From NCBI GenBank assembly GCA_034211115.1, contig JAXHTH010000051.1:1-24287 (forward strand): a stretch of DNA of 24,287 nt. Reading direction: 5' to 3'. The stretch is from JAXHTH01 sp034211115 (GTDB lineage Bacteria > Planctomycetota > Phycisphaerae > Phycisphaerales > SM1A02). This document shows, piece after piece, positions 1 to 7,414 of the stretch. The notes beneath the pieces were generated by a model that was not told the origin of the DNA, did no database searches, and was given only the letters and a program-made list of their open reading frames with translations. The translations under genes were made by a program, and so were the position numbers. Position 1 is the first letter of the stretch; every line of letters starts with the position of its first letter.

Positions 1-191
1 AGGCTCACCACCATCACCACCACGAGCATGACGACGATGAGCATGTAGCCCACCCAGGGTTGCGGGGCGTTTCGCAGACTCGGCTGATCCGGGGTGGACG
101 CCTGTTGGGCGAAGGACGTGGCGGGAATGAGGATCGCCGCCAGCCACGCCGCCGACATCGCCCGCCGGAGCAGATGTTTGACGTTTCCCAT
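1..191 (-). CDS. Small secreted/membrane-anchored protein, truncated by the window edge
   Basis: The reading frame starts at the ATG at 191 and stays open to the window edge, giving 63 codons; the C-terminus lies outside. Residues 1-29 look like a Sec signal peptide: a basic start with K5, R9 and R10, a hydrophobic core WLAAILIPA, and a likely cut after SFA before QQ. A short polar stretch with N41, P43 and P46 follows, then a Val/Met-rich transmembrane segment from about residue 50. The start is supported by a full promoter 8 nt upstream and the absence of a Shine-Dalgarno site. I do not recognise a named family; small proteins of this build are common in planctomycetes. Function unknown. 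The signal peptide and membrane segment are clear, but the full length cannot be judged. Confidence 0.7.
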   Translation of the reverse strand, partial: MGNVKHLLRRAMSAAWLAAILIPATSFAQQASTPDQPSLRNAPQPWVGYMLIVVMLVVVMVVS

Positions 192-199
192 GGTGGCTG

Positions 200-228
200 A
201 GGATACGGCCGGCCGCGCGGGCTGGCAA
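200..228 (-). promoter_or_regulatory. Sigma70-type promoter for the left-edge gene (leaderless)
   Basis: On the minus strand, TTGCCA (223-228) is followed by a 17-nt spacer and TATCCT (200-205). The -10 ends 8 nt before the ATG at 191, so transcription should start at or almost at the start codon. No Shine-Dalgarno sequence lies between. Both hexamers and the spacing are close to consensus. Confidence 0.65.
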
Positions 229-234
229 GCCGTT

Positions 235-771
235 TCACCGGTCCCCCGGCCCACGGACGCTGAACGGCCGGCTGAGGCGGCCGAACGCCTCCGCCGGAAC
301 GTGCACCGTCCGCCATTTCCGCGAGCGGATCACCATCGCCTCCCGGTACGCCCCCAGCGGCGCCTCCCGCAGGACGTACCACCGCTCCCCGAACGCGAAC
401 AGCTCCTCGAACAGCGCATCCGGGGGCTGCTGGCGCAGGCAGTAGATGAAGACGAAGACGGCCTGGAAGGCGGTCCCGAACAGCTCCTGCCATCGGGCGA
501 GCCCCTCCACGTCCTCCTCGGTGACCCAGTTCTCGAATCGACGATTGCTCATCGATGACTCGGACCGTCCGCCGAACATGCGGCCCTTGACGTCGACGAG
601 GAGGTTTCGGTCCGCGGCGTAGACGACGAAATCGAAGGACTTGATCGATTCGAGGGGATCGGGGGCCGGCAGGAGGGTCTTCCGCGCCTCGTCCACCGCC
701 ACGTAGGGCACGCGGTTGGCCCGAAGGTAATGCTCGAAGGCCTGCTCGTAATGGAAGCGCCGCTGGGTCAT
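235..771 (-). CDS. HYExAFE-family protein, PD-(D/E)XK nuclease-like
   Basis: This 178-residue protein opens with HYEQAFE at residues 7-13, the signature I recall for the planctomycete HYExAFE family, which has no established function. The middle reads SFDFVVY (D47) followed thirteen residues later by VDVKGR (D60, K62). An acidic residue ahead of a D-x-K on the next beta strand is the arrangement of PD-(D/E)XK nuclease folds, so a nuclease or nuclease-derived DNA/RNA-binding role is a reasonable inference but is not shown. No signal peptide or membrane segment is seen, so it is probably cytoplasmic. The start at 771 has no clear Shine-Dalgarno site. A TATACT -10-like hexamer at 824-829 on the minus strand, at the end of metF, would give a leader of about 45 nt. 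The gene is separated from metF by 75 nt on the same strand. Confidence 0.75.
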   Translation of the reverse strand: MTQRRFHYEQAFEHYLRANRVPYVAVDEARKTLLPAPDPLESIKSFDFVVYAADRNLLVDVKGRMFGGRSESSMSNRRFENWVTEEDVEGLARWQELFGTAFQAVFVFIYCLRQQPPDALFEELFAFGERWYVLREAPLGAYREAMVIRSRKWRTVHVPAEAFGRLSRPFSVRGPGDR

Positions 772-846
772 GCCCGCCCCGGGGTGAGAAGGAAGGTTCC
801 GGCTCCGCGACCCCGTGGCGGTCAGTATAACGCCTGTCGATGCGAT

Positions 847-1761
847 CTAGCGGAGGGCCGCGGAGTTCTTCGCCCCCAGCGTCCGGTAGATCTCCCTCGT
901 CGCGTCGGACTGGTTGAGGGTGTAGAAGTGGATGCCGCGGACGCCGTGATCGATGAGATCGCGACACTGCTCGGTGGCCCAGTGGATGCCCACGCGCTTG
1001 ACCGACTCCGGGTCGTCCTGGCAGCGGTAGACCATCTTCTGGAGGGGGGCGGGGAAGTTGGTTCCCGCGGCGAGGTCGGCCATTCGCTGCATCCCCTTCA
1101 GCGAGGTGATGGGCATGATCCCCGCCACGAGGGGCACGTCGATCCCCGCCAGCTCGCAGCGCTCGCACCAGTCGTAGAACGCGCGGTTGTCGAAGAACAT
1201 CTGGGTGATGAGGCAGTTCACGCCGGCGTCAACCTTCGCCTTCAGGTGGTCCATCTGCACGATGCGGTTGGGCGTTTCCGGATGTCCCTCGGGAAAGCCG
1301 GCGCCGATGATGCCGAAGCCGCGGGGATCGGGATGCCCGCCGGTCCCGTCGAACCGCCGGATGAAGTCGATCAGATCCGCCGCGTGCGGCACGTCGTCGT
1401 CGCTGTGGTCGTAGGGGCGCTGGTCCTCCGGCGGATCGCCGCGTATGGCGAGGACGTTGGCCACCCCGCTCGCCGCGTACTCCTCGAGAATCGACTCCAC
1501 CTCGGCGTGGGTGTGGCCGGTGCAGGTCAGGTGGGGCACGGGCATGAGCGCCGTCTCCCTCTTCAACCGCAGCACGAGTTCATGGGTGCGGCGGCGGGTG
1601 GAGCCGCCGGCCCCATAGGTCACGCTGACGAACGACGGCCCGAGCTGCTCGAAATGGCGAATCCGTTCGAACAGCCGCTCCCAGCCCGTCTCCGTGGCCG
1701 GGGGAAAGAACTCGAAGCTGAACGTCATCGAATCGCGTTGGAGGATGTCGGCGATGTGCAT
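847..1761 (-). CDS. metF: Methylenetetrahydrofolate reductase
   Basis: The product is a cytoplasmic flavoenzyme that reduces 5,10-methylene-tetrahydrofolate to 5-methyl-tetrahydrofolate for methionine synthesis. Family motifs appear in the usual order: FEFFPP near the N-terminus (the catalytic glutamate lies here), VSVTYGAGGS, LTCTGHT, NVLAIRGDPP, GFPEGHPE, then DAGVNCLITQMFFDN and GIMPI. At 304 residues it matches the usual 290-310 length of bacterial MetF. The frame is open upstream to a GTG at 1821 and an ATG at 1770. I prefer the ATG at 1761 because a TAAGAT -10-like hexamer ends 7 nt before it, which matches neighbouring genes, and no Shine-Dalgarno site supports the others. The yggS-like gene lies 91 nt upstream on the same strand. 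Identification is confident; the start is moderately sure. Confidence 0.93.
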   Translation of the reverse strand: MHIADILQRDSMTFSFEFFPPATETGWERLFERIRHFEQLGPSFVSVTYGAGGSTRRRTHELVLRLKRETALMPVPHLTCTGHTHAEVESILEEYAASGVANVLAIRGDPPEDQRPYDHSDDDVPHAADLIDFIRRFDGTGGHPDPRGFGIIGAGFPEGHPETPNRIVQMDHLKAKVDAGVNCLITQMFFDNRAFYDWCERCELAGIDVPLVAGIMPITSLKGMQRMADLAAGTNFPAPLQKMVYRCQDDPESVKRVGIHWATEQCRDLIDHGVRGIHFYTLNQSDATREIYRTLGAKNSAALR

Positions 1762-1768
1762 CGAGGAC

Positions 1769-1774
1769 ATCTTA
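1769..1774 (-). promoter_or_regulatory. Candidate -10 element of metF
   Basis: TAAGAT on the minus strand ends 7 nt before the preferred metF start at 1761. No convincing -35 element is present 16-18 nt upstream. It is kept because the same TANNNT-to-start spacing recurs across the window. Confidence 0.35.
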
Positions 1775-1852
1775 TGCGCCAAAGGCCCGCTCCCGCGCCC
1801 GGCAGGGCGTCGCGGCCGCACCGGCGCGGGCCTGCGAGGCTCTCATCGGCAT

Positions 1853-2656
1853 TCACCGGCCTCGATCGGCGGCCCCTTCGCCCCCGAAAATCGCCCGGCC
1901 GACGCGGACGATGTTCGCCCCGCACTCGATGGCGACCTCGAAATCCTCGCTGCAGCCCATCGAGAGGATGTCGAAGCGATCGGAGCACAAACCGGAGCGC
2001 CGGGTATCCAGAAACAGTTCGTGGCAGCGCTGGAACACCTCCCGGGCCGCCTCCGGATCGCCGCCGGGCGGGGCGCTGCACATCAGGCCCCGGATCCGCA
2101 GGTTGAACATGGTCTCGATCTGCTCGACGAGGTGGCGGGTCGCCGGGGGCGCTACGCCCGGGCCGCGCCGGTCCCCCGCGGCGTTGACCTGGATGAGCAC
2201 CTCCAGCGGCTCCGGGAGCCGGGCCGCCGCCGCCGTCTGAAGCTCCTCGGCCAGTCGGAGCGAGTCCACGGAGTGGATCAGCCGCGTCATCTCCAGGATC
2301 TTGCGAACCCGGTTGCGGGGCAGGGGGCCGATCATGTGCCAGCGGACGGTCCCGGGCAGGTTCTCCCGCCGCGCGCTGGGCAGCTCGCGATGGCGCTGAA
2401 GGAACTCCTCGACCTGGGCGGCATGCTGCGCGAGAGTCGAGGCATGCGTCTCGGCCAGGTCGACCTGTCCCAGAGCGAGAAGCTGGCGAATCTGGTCGAT
2501 CGAGGCGCCGCTGGTCACCGCCACCAGGATCACCTGCCGGCCCCGCCGTCCCCTGCGTTCGGTTGCCGCCTCGATGCGGGCGCGAACCGATTCGTACCGG
2601 CGGCGCAGCGAGTCCCCGGTCGGCAACGTCTCTCGCCCCTGCGCAGTGATCGGCAT
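1853..2656 (-). CDS. YggS/PLPBP-like protein lacking the PLP-binding lysine
   Basis: The 267-residue protein follows the YggS/PLPBP fold in order: VILVAVT on the first strand, VRWHMIGPLPRNRVRKI (family WHFIGPLQxNK), LIHSVDSLRLAEEL, LEVLIQVN, LRIRGLM, a final DILSMGCSEDFEVAIECG and VRVGRAIFG. Normal members bind pyridoxal 5'-phosphate through a lysine in AVSK or AVTK and help balance vitamin B6 and amino acid pools. Here the segment reads VAVTSGAS, so Ser49 sits at the lysine position. The usual GEN is AET (68-70), and the KSG of the cofactor pocket region is replaced by RRGPG. The phosphate-site motif SMGCSEDFE is still good. It may therefore bind PLP non-covalently, bind another phosphate ligand, or act purely by protein contacts. 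The ATG at 2656 is fixed by a promoter 7 nt upstream. Confidence 0.85.
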   Translation of the reverse strand: MPITAQGRETLPTGDSLRRRYESVRARIEAATERRGRRGRQVILVAVTSGASIDQIRQLLALGQVDLAETHASTLAQHAAQVEEFLQRHRELPSARRENLPGTVRWHMIGPLPRNRVRKILEMTRLIHSVDSLRLAEELQTAAAARLPEPLEVLIQVNAAGDRRGPGVAPPATRHLVEQIETMFNLRIRGLMCSAPPGGDPEAAREVFQRCHELFLDTRRSGLCSDRFDILSMGCSEDFEVAIECGANIVRVGRAIFGGEGAADRGR

Positions 2657-2663
2657 ACGGTGG

Positions 2664-2692
2664 AGGATAGATTCGAGGCCACGAGGCAACAA
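2664..2692 (-). promoter_or_regulatory. Sigma70-type promoter of the yggS-like gene (leaderless)
   Basis: On the minus strand, TTGTTG (2687-2692), a 17-nt spacer and TATCCT (2664-2669) end 7 nt before the ATG at 2656. The architecture matches the promoter at 200-228. There is no Shine-Dalgarno site. It shares the 102-nt divergent intergenic region with the phosphoglycerate mutase promoter. Confidence 0.6.
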
Positions 2693-2743
2693 CCCCGCCC
2701 CGTCCGGACGCGGTCTGCAACGCACCGGGCCGGTGGATTCGGG

Positions 2744-2749
2744 TAGGCT
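2744..2749 (+). promoter_or_regulatory. Candidate -10 element of gpmI (leaderless)
   Basis: TAGGCT ends 9 nt before the ATG at 2759, and no Shine-Dalgarno site intervenes. The same hexamer sits at the same distance before the EamA gene at 13660. No good -35 hexamer is visible at the expected spacing. Confidence 0.45.
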
Positions 2750-2758
2750 ACGTGTTCC

Positions 2759-4486
2759 ATGCGGACGATCACACTCACCAACACGCCGCTGGTCATGATC
2801 ATCCGGGACGGATGGGGGGAGAATCCCAATCCGGATCACGACGACTTCAATGCGATCAAGCTGGCCTCGACGCCCGCGGCGGACCGCATCTACCAGCAGT
2901 GGCCCACCACGCTGATCACCACGAGCGGCGAGGACGTCGGCCTTCCCCCCGGCACCATGGGCAACTCCGAGGTCGGGCACCAGAACATCGGCGCCGGACG
3001 CATCGTCGATCAGGAGATCATGCGCATCACCAAGTCGATCCGGGACGGCTCCTTCGCGAAGAACTACGAGCTGCGCGAGGCGTTCGATCACGCCGAGCAG
3101 ACCGGCGGGTACATCCACCTGCTGGGTCTGGCCAGCGACGGGCAGGTGCACAGCGACATCCAGCACCTCTTCGCCCTCATCGACATGGCCGCGGAACTGA
3201 AGATCCCCGCCCATCGGCTGTTCGTGCACGCGATCACCGACGGGCGCGACACCCCGCCCTTCAGCGGGATCGGGTTCATACGCGACATCGAGGAGAAGCT
3301 GAAGTCCGCGGGAGTGGGGCGGATTGCGTCCGTGCTGGGCCGGTATTACGCGATGGACCGCGACCATCGCTGGGGACGCGTCGCCCTCGCCTACGCCTGC
3401 CTCACCGGCCAGCCCCTGCGCCACCATGACGAGGACACCGAGGGCGCGGGGGTGCGCGTCTACGGCTCGGCCACCGAGGCGGTCCAGCGCTACTACGACC
3501 AGCCCACCAGCGAGAACATGAAGGGCGACGAGTTCATCGTCCCCAGCCGCATCATTCCGCCTGACGAAGACACCCGCCCGTCGAACATCCGCGCCGGGGA
3601 CGCGGTCATCTTCTTCAACTTCCGCGGCGATCGGCCCCGCGAACTGACCAAGGCGTTCAAGCTCTACGACCGCGAATGGGTCGCGGTGCGCAACGGCGGC
3701 TTCGATCGCGGCCGGCGACTCAAGAACGTCCACTTCTGCACCCTCGCCAGCTACGAGACCGGCCTGCCCGTCCGCATCGCCTTCGAGCGCGAAGAGAGAA
3801 TGCGCGACATCCTCGGCGCGGTCATCGACGAGCTCGGCCTGCCGCAGTTCCGCTGCGCGGAGACGGAGAAATTCCCGCACGTGACGTTCTTCTTCAACGA
3901 TTACCGTGAGGAGCCGTTCCGCAACGAAAACCGTCTGCTCGTGCCCAGCCCGAAGGAGGTCGCCACCTACGATCAGAAGCCGGAGATGTCCGCTTCGGAG
4001 GTGTGCGAAGGCGTGCGCATGCGTTTGTCCGTGGAGGACTGCGAGCCGCTCATCGTCGTCAACCTCGCCAACGGGGACATGGTCGGGCACACCGGCAATC
4101 TCGAAGCGGCGATCAGGGCCGTCGAAACCGTCGACGAATGCGTGGGCCGCATCGTCGAGGCCACCCTCAACCGCGACGGGTCGGTCATCCTCTTCGCCGA
4201 CCACGGCAACGCCGAGCAGATGTGGGATCCGGACAACGACTGCCCGCACACGAAGCACACGACGTACGACGTGCCGCTGACGATCATCGGCCGGGCGTTC
4301 CAGGATCGCCGCCTCCGCGCCGGGGGCCGGCTGGGCGATGTCGCCCCCACCGCCCTGGAGATGATGAGCATCGAACAGCCGGAGGCGATGACCGGCCGAT
4401 CCCTCCTCGCCCTCGACGAAGAGGAAGAGCAGGGAGCGGAGGCGGAGGAGCAGGCCGGCGCGACCGCGAAGGCGCGGGCCAAATAG
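2759..4486 (+). CDS. gpmI: 2,3-bisphosphoglycerate-independent phosphoglycerate mutase
   Basis: This glycolytic enzyme interconverts 3- and 2-phosphoglycerate through a phosphoserine intermediate at a two-metal centre of the alkaline phosphatase fold. The N-terminus has IIRDGWG (metal-binding aspartate D17) and PGTMGNSEVGHQNIGAGR with the nucleophile Ser70. HAITDGRD and later NFRGDRPRE belong to the inserted phosphotransferase domain. VVNLANGDMVGHTGN and LFADHGNAEQM (the metal-binding D-H pair) lie near the C-terminus, followed by CPHTKHTTYDVPLTI. At 575 residues it is longer than the usual 510-520. Extra length includes a C-terminal Glu/Ala/Lys-rich tail of about 25 residues that is probably unstructured. 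The start has TAGGCT 9 nt upstream and no Shine-Dalgarno site. It is divergent from the yggS-like gene. Confidence 0.95.
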   Translation: MRTITLTNTPLVMIIRDGWGENPNPDHDDFNAIKLASTPAADRIYQQWPTTLITTSGEDVGLPPGTMGNSEVGHQNIGAGRIVDQEIMRITKSIRDGSFAKNYELREAFDHAEQTGGYIHLLGLASDGQVHSDIQHLFALIDMAAELKIPAHRLFVHAITDGRDTPPFSGIGFIRDIEEKLKSAGVGRIASVLGRYYAMDRDHRWGRVALAYACLTGQPLRHHDEDTEGAGVRVYGSATEAVQRYYDQPTSENMKGDEFIVPSRIIPPDEDTRPSNIRAGDAVIFFNFRGDRPRELTKAFKLYDREWVAVRNGGFDRGRRLKNVHFCTLASYETGLPVRIAFEREERMRDILGAVIDELGLPQFRCAETEKFPHVTFFFNDYREEPFRNENRLLVPSPKEVATYDQKPEMSASEVCEGVRMRLSVEDCEPLIVVNLANGDMVGHTGNLEAAIRAVETVDECVGRIVEATLNRDGSVILFADHGNAEQMWDPDNDCPHTKHTTYDVPLTIIGRAFQDRRLRAGGRLGDVAPTALEMMSIEQPEAMTGRSLLALDEEEEQGAEAEEQAGATAKARAK

Positions 4487-4583
4487 CCGGCCCCGCATGC
4501 GGCGAAGCCGAGCGGGCGGACGCGTTCTTCCCGCCCGGCGCCCGGTCCCCGCAATCCTGTGAGAATCCTCTCCACAATGCCGA

Positions 4584-4589
4584 TAGCAT
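4584..4589 (+). promoter_or_regulatory. Candidate -10 element of ftsK (leaderless)
   Basis: TAGCAT ends 6 nt before the ATG at 4596. No Shine-Dalgarno site or clear -35 hexamer is present. The 109-nt gap after gpmI also holds a 7-bp GC-rich inverted repeat (4513-4519 with 4531-4537) without a T-run, so gpmI termination is uncertain. Confidence 0.35.
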
Positions 4590-4595
4590 CAGGCG

Positions 4596-7109
4596 ATGAC
4601 GCGAAAGGCCAAGCCAGCGCGCGCGGCGGGCGCGGAGTCGGCCGCCGGCGGTCCCGTGGGGAGCGTGCCCGTCCGAAGGGTCGGCTGGGTGGTGCTCGCC
4701 GGCGTGTGGTTGTTCCTCGTCGTCGCCCTGGGCAGCTTTCACGCCGCCGACTGGCCGTCGCACGTCGTCGCCGTCCACAATGAACCGGTGGCCAATCTCT
4801 GCGGCGTCGCCGGGGCCCTCATCGCCTACTGGAGCTACCAGGTCATCGGGGTCGGGTCCTGGGTGATCCTGGCCGGGCTCCTCGGCTATCTCATCGTCAC
4901 CGCCGCCGGTCGGCGTGTCACCCATCCGCTGGTGCGGATCATCGGCCTGCTGCTCATGGCCCTGGCAGTGTCCGGGGGCCACGGCCTGCTCTTCCCGACT
5001 GCAGGCCCGCTGGCCGGTTCGCACGCCGGGCTGCTGGCGACGGCGATCGTGGGCGAACTCGTCCCCCGCTTCAGCACGGTGGGAAGCCTGCTGCTTCTGC
5101 TGGCGGGCCTGGCCGTGGGGGCCGTGGTCGCCGCCGATCGTCTCGTCCTCGCGCTGCCGCGAATCCTCTGGCGCGCGGTGCGGGCGCTGCGCGGCGCCGC
5201 CCGCCGGCCGCGTGGCGTCTCGCTCCGCCGGCTGTTCGGCCGCCCGAAGCCGGCTCTCGCGCCCGACGCCGCCGCCGATGCCCATGACGAGGCCGAAGAG
5301 GACGGATACGACGACGAATACGTCTACGAGGACGAGGAGGAAGGCGAAGAGGAACCGGAGGCGGAGGAGCCGGAGGTCATCGAGCCGGCCGAGGAGGTCC
5401 GACCGCGCCTCTCCGCCCGCGAGCTGCGGGAGAAGATCGCCAGACTGCCCATCCGCATGGCCGGCGGGCGCAAGACGGTCGCCCGCGACGAGGACATCCC
5501 CCGCGAGGCGAGTTTCGAGGGCTACGAGTTTCCCACCCTCGATCTGCTGGAGGATCCGGAATCCAACTTCTCCGAGAAGATGGAGTCCTTTGTCCGCAAG
5601 CAGGCCCAGCAGCTCGAGGAGACGCTCCAGACCTACGGCATCGACGGGGAGGTGGTGGGCATCGAATCCGGCCCGGCGATCACGCTCTATTCCGTCCAGC
5701 TCGTGCCCGGGACGAAGGTCGCCAAGATCAGCGCCGTCTCGAAGGACATCGCCCGCAGCCTTCGCGCGCACAACATCCGCATCGTGCCCAACATGGCGGG
5801 CAAGACGACGATCGGCATCGAGGTCCCCAACCTCAAGCGCGAGCAGGTGCGCCTCAAGGAACTCATGAGCGGCGGGCACGCGGAGGGCATGGTCCTGCCC
5901 ATGTACCTGGGCAAGGATGCGTCGGGCGAATCCCTCGTGGCCGACCTCACCCGCATGCCGCACATGCTCATCGCCGGCACCACCGGCTCGGGCAAGAGCG
6001 TGTGCATGAACTCGATCATCATGAGCTGGCTCTACACGAAGCGGCCGGATGAGCTGAAGCTCGTGCTCGTGGACCCGAAGATGGTCGAGATGAGCCAGTT
6101 CGCCGACATCCCGCATCTCATGTGCCCCGTGGTCACCGAGGCCACGCGGGCCGCGGCGATCATGGAATGGGCCGTCGAGCGCATGGAGGAACGCTACGAG
6201 CTGTTCAAGGAGGCCCGCGTGCGCGACATCGCCTCCTACAACCGCCTGGGGGAGGAGGAGCTCTGCGAGCGCATGGAGGCGGAGACCGATGAAGAGAAGG
6301 CGCGGATCCCCAGGCGCCTGCCGTACTTCGTCTTCATGGTCGACGAGCTGGCCGACATGATGATGGCTCACAAGGAGGTCGAGCACGCCATCGTCCGCAT
6401 CGCGCAGAAGGCCCGCGCGGTGGGGATTCATCTCATCCTCGCCACGCAGCGCCCGCAGGCGAACGTGGTCACGGGCCTCATCAAGTCGAACATGCCCTGC
6501 CGGGTGTCGTTCAAGGTCTCCTCGGGCATGGACAGCCGCATCGTGCTCGATCAGAAGGGCGCCGAGCTTCTGTTGGGGCAGGGGGACATGATGTTCCTCA
6601 CCCCGCACACCACGGACGTGAAGCGGGCGCAGGGCACGCTCGTCGAGGACGGCGAGATCCGCGCGGTGGTGAAGTTCCTCAAGCGCGTCGCGGGTCCCAG
6701 CTTCGAGCGCAGTCTCATCGCCATCCGTCCCGATGGTGACGAGACCGAGGCGGGCCTGGGTGAGCAGGAGCGCGATCCGCTTTTCGACGAGGCGGTGAAG
6801 ATCATCATCGAGTCCGGCCGCGGATCCGTCTCCCTCCTCCAGCGCCGCCTGTCGATCGGTTACGGGCGCGCCTCGCGCCTCGTGGACCAGATGTCCCTGG
6901 CCGGCATCGTGGGCGATCACAAGGGCTCGGTGGCCCGCGAGGTGCTCATCACGCTCGAGGAATGGGAGCAGATGAAGCGGCTGATGGAAGAGGAAGGCGA
7001 GGAGAGCGAGGATGTGCTCTTCGAGGGCGAGCCGGCCGATGAGGCCGACGAGCCGCCGGGAATCGAGATGCCCGACGAGTCGGACGATGCCTCCCTGCCG
7101 GCCCGGTGA
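4596..7109 (+). CDS. ftsK: FtsK/SpoIIIE-type DNA translocase
   Basis: This 837-residue septal DNA pump clears chromosome ends through the closing division site. Residues about 28-200 contain four to five transmembrane segments. Residues about 225-275 form a very acidic, probably disordered linker rich in Asp and Glu. The motor follows: an alpha subdomain with GIESGPAITLYSVQL, Walker A GTTGSGKS (461-468, K467), VLVDPKMVEM, Walker B YFVFMVDELADMMM (about 577-590) and HLILATQRPQANVVTGLIKSN. The C-terminal winged-helix gamma domain (GSVSLLQRRLSIGYGRASRLVDQM) normally reads orienting sequences such as KOPS. An extra acidic tail of about 40 residues ends the protein. TAGCAT lies 6 nt before the start. 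The length and order of domains are those of a complete, functional SpoIIIE-type protein. Confidence 0.95.
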   Translation: MTRKAKPARAAGAESAAGGPVGSVPVRRVGWVVLAGVWLFLVVALGSFHAADWPSHVVAVHNEPVANLCGVAGALIAYWSYQVIGVGSWVILAGLLGYLIVTAAGRRVTHPLVRIIGLLLMALAVSGGHGLLFPTAGPLAGSHAGLLATAIVGELVPRFSTVGSLLLLLAGLAVGAVVAADRLVLALPRILWRAVRALRGAARRPRGVSLRRLFGRPKPALAPDAAADAHDEAEEDGYDDEYVYEDEEEGEEEPEAEEPEVIEPAEEVRPRLSARELREKIARLPIRMAGGRKTVARDEDIPREASFEGYEFPTLDLLEDPESNFSEKMESFVRKQAQQLEETLQTYGIDGEVVGIESGPAITLYSVQLVPGTKVAKISAVSKDIARSLRAHNIRIVPNMAGKTTIGIEVPNLKREQVRLKELMSGGHAEGMVLPMYLGKDASGESLVADLTRMPHMLIAGTTGSGKSVCMNSIIMSWLYTKRPDELKLVLVDPKMVEMSQFADIPHLMCPVVTEATRAAAIMEWAVERMEERYELFKEARVRDIASYNRLGEEELCERMEAETDEEKARIPRRLPYFVFMVDELADMMMAHKEVEHAIVRIAQKARAVGIHLILATQRPQANVVTGLIKSNMPCRVSFKVSSGMDSRIVLDQKGAELLLGQGDMMFLTPHTTDVKRAQGTLVEDGEIRAVVKFLKRVAGPSFERSLIAIRPDGDETEAGLGEQERDPLFDEAVKIIIESGRGSVSLLQRRLSIGYGRASRLVDQMSLAGIVGDHKGSVAREVLITLEEWEQMKRLMEEEGEESEDVLFEGEPADEADEPPGIEMPDESDDASLPAR

Positions 7110-7414
7110 TCGCGCCGGCGGCTCCGTCGGAATCGCGGGAGCGGCATGGGGCGGGATTTGATGACAATCGGAGTGTCCTGTCCGATAACCCGGCCGCGTC
7201 CTCGCCCCGCCGGCCCCCGTGCATCTGCACCGACCCCCGGTGCGGGGTGGCCCGGCCGGCCCGCCAGAGATACCCCTTTGCTGTCGCGGCAATTGACGTA
7301 TCGCCGATCATGGATTACCTTGACTGGCGTACTTCAGGGGAAGTCCCCGCCTTGGATACACGCGGGTACGGACAGTTCTGGCTGTCAATCCTCGGGGACC
7401 AGAGGAGCACACCG
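7110..7414 (+). other. Intergenic region upstream of the cysteine-rich secreted protein
   Basis: No gene is supported in these 305 bases. The right half is less GC-rich than its surroundings. A possible promoter is TTGACG at 7293-7298, a 17-nt spacer and TACCTT at 7316-7321. The -35 is good but the -10 is poor, so the promoter is only a suggestion; it would give a leader of about 85-90 nt before the start at 7415. A small GGGGAAGTCCCC palindrome lies within that leader. No terminator with a T-run is seen after ftsK. Confidence 0.4.

Noticed and set aside
1853..4498. Very long open frame on the minus strand running through gpmI and in frame with the yggS-like gene
   Set aside because: Its upper two thirds is a shadow of gpmI on the other strand with no family motifs; the promoter and start at 2656 define the real gene.
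4513..4537. 7-bp inverted repeat after gpmI as a terminator
   Set aside because: The 11-nt loop and lack of a T-run make it unconvincing; it is mentioned only in the ftsK promoter note.
4284..7292. Long open minus-strand frame of about 1000 codons opposite ftsK
   Set aside because: It is His/Arg/Gly-rich antisense of a clear ftsK gene, typical of high-GC codon bias, and has no recognisable domain.
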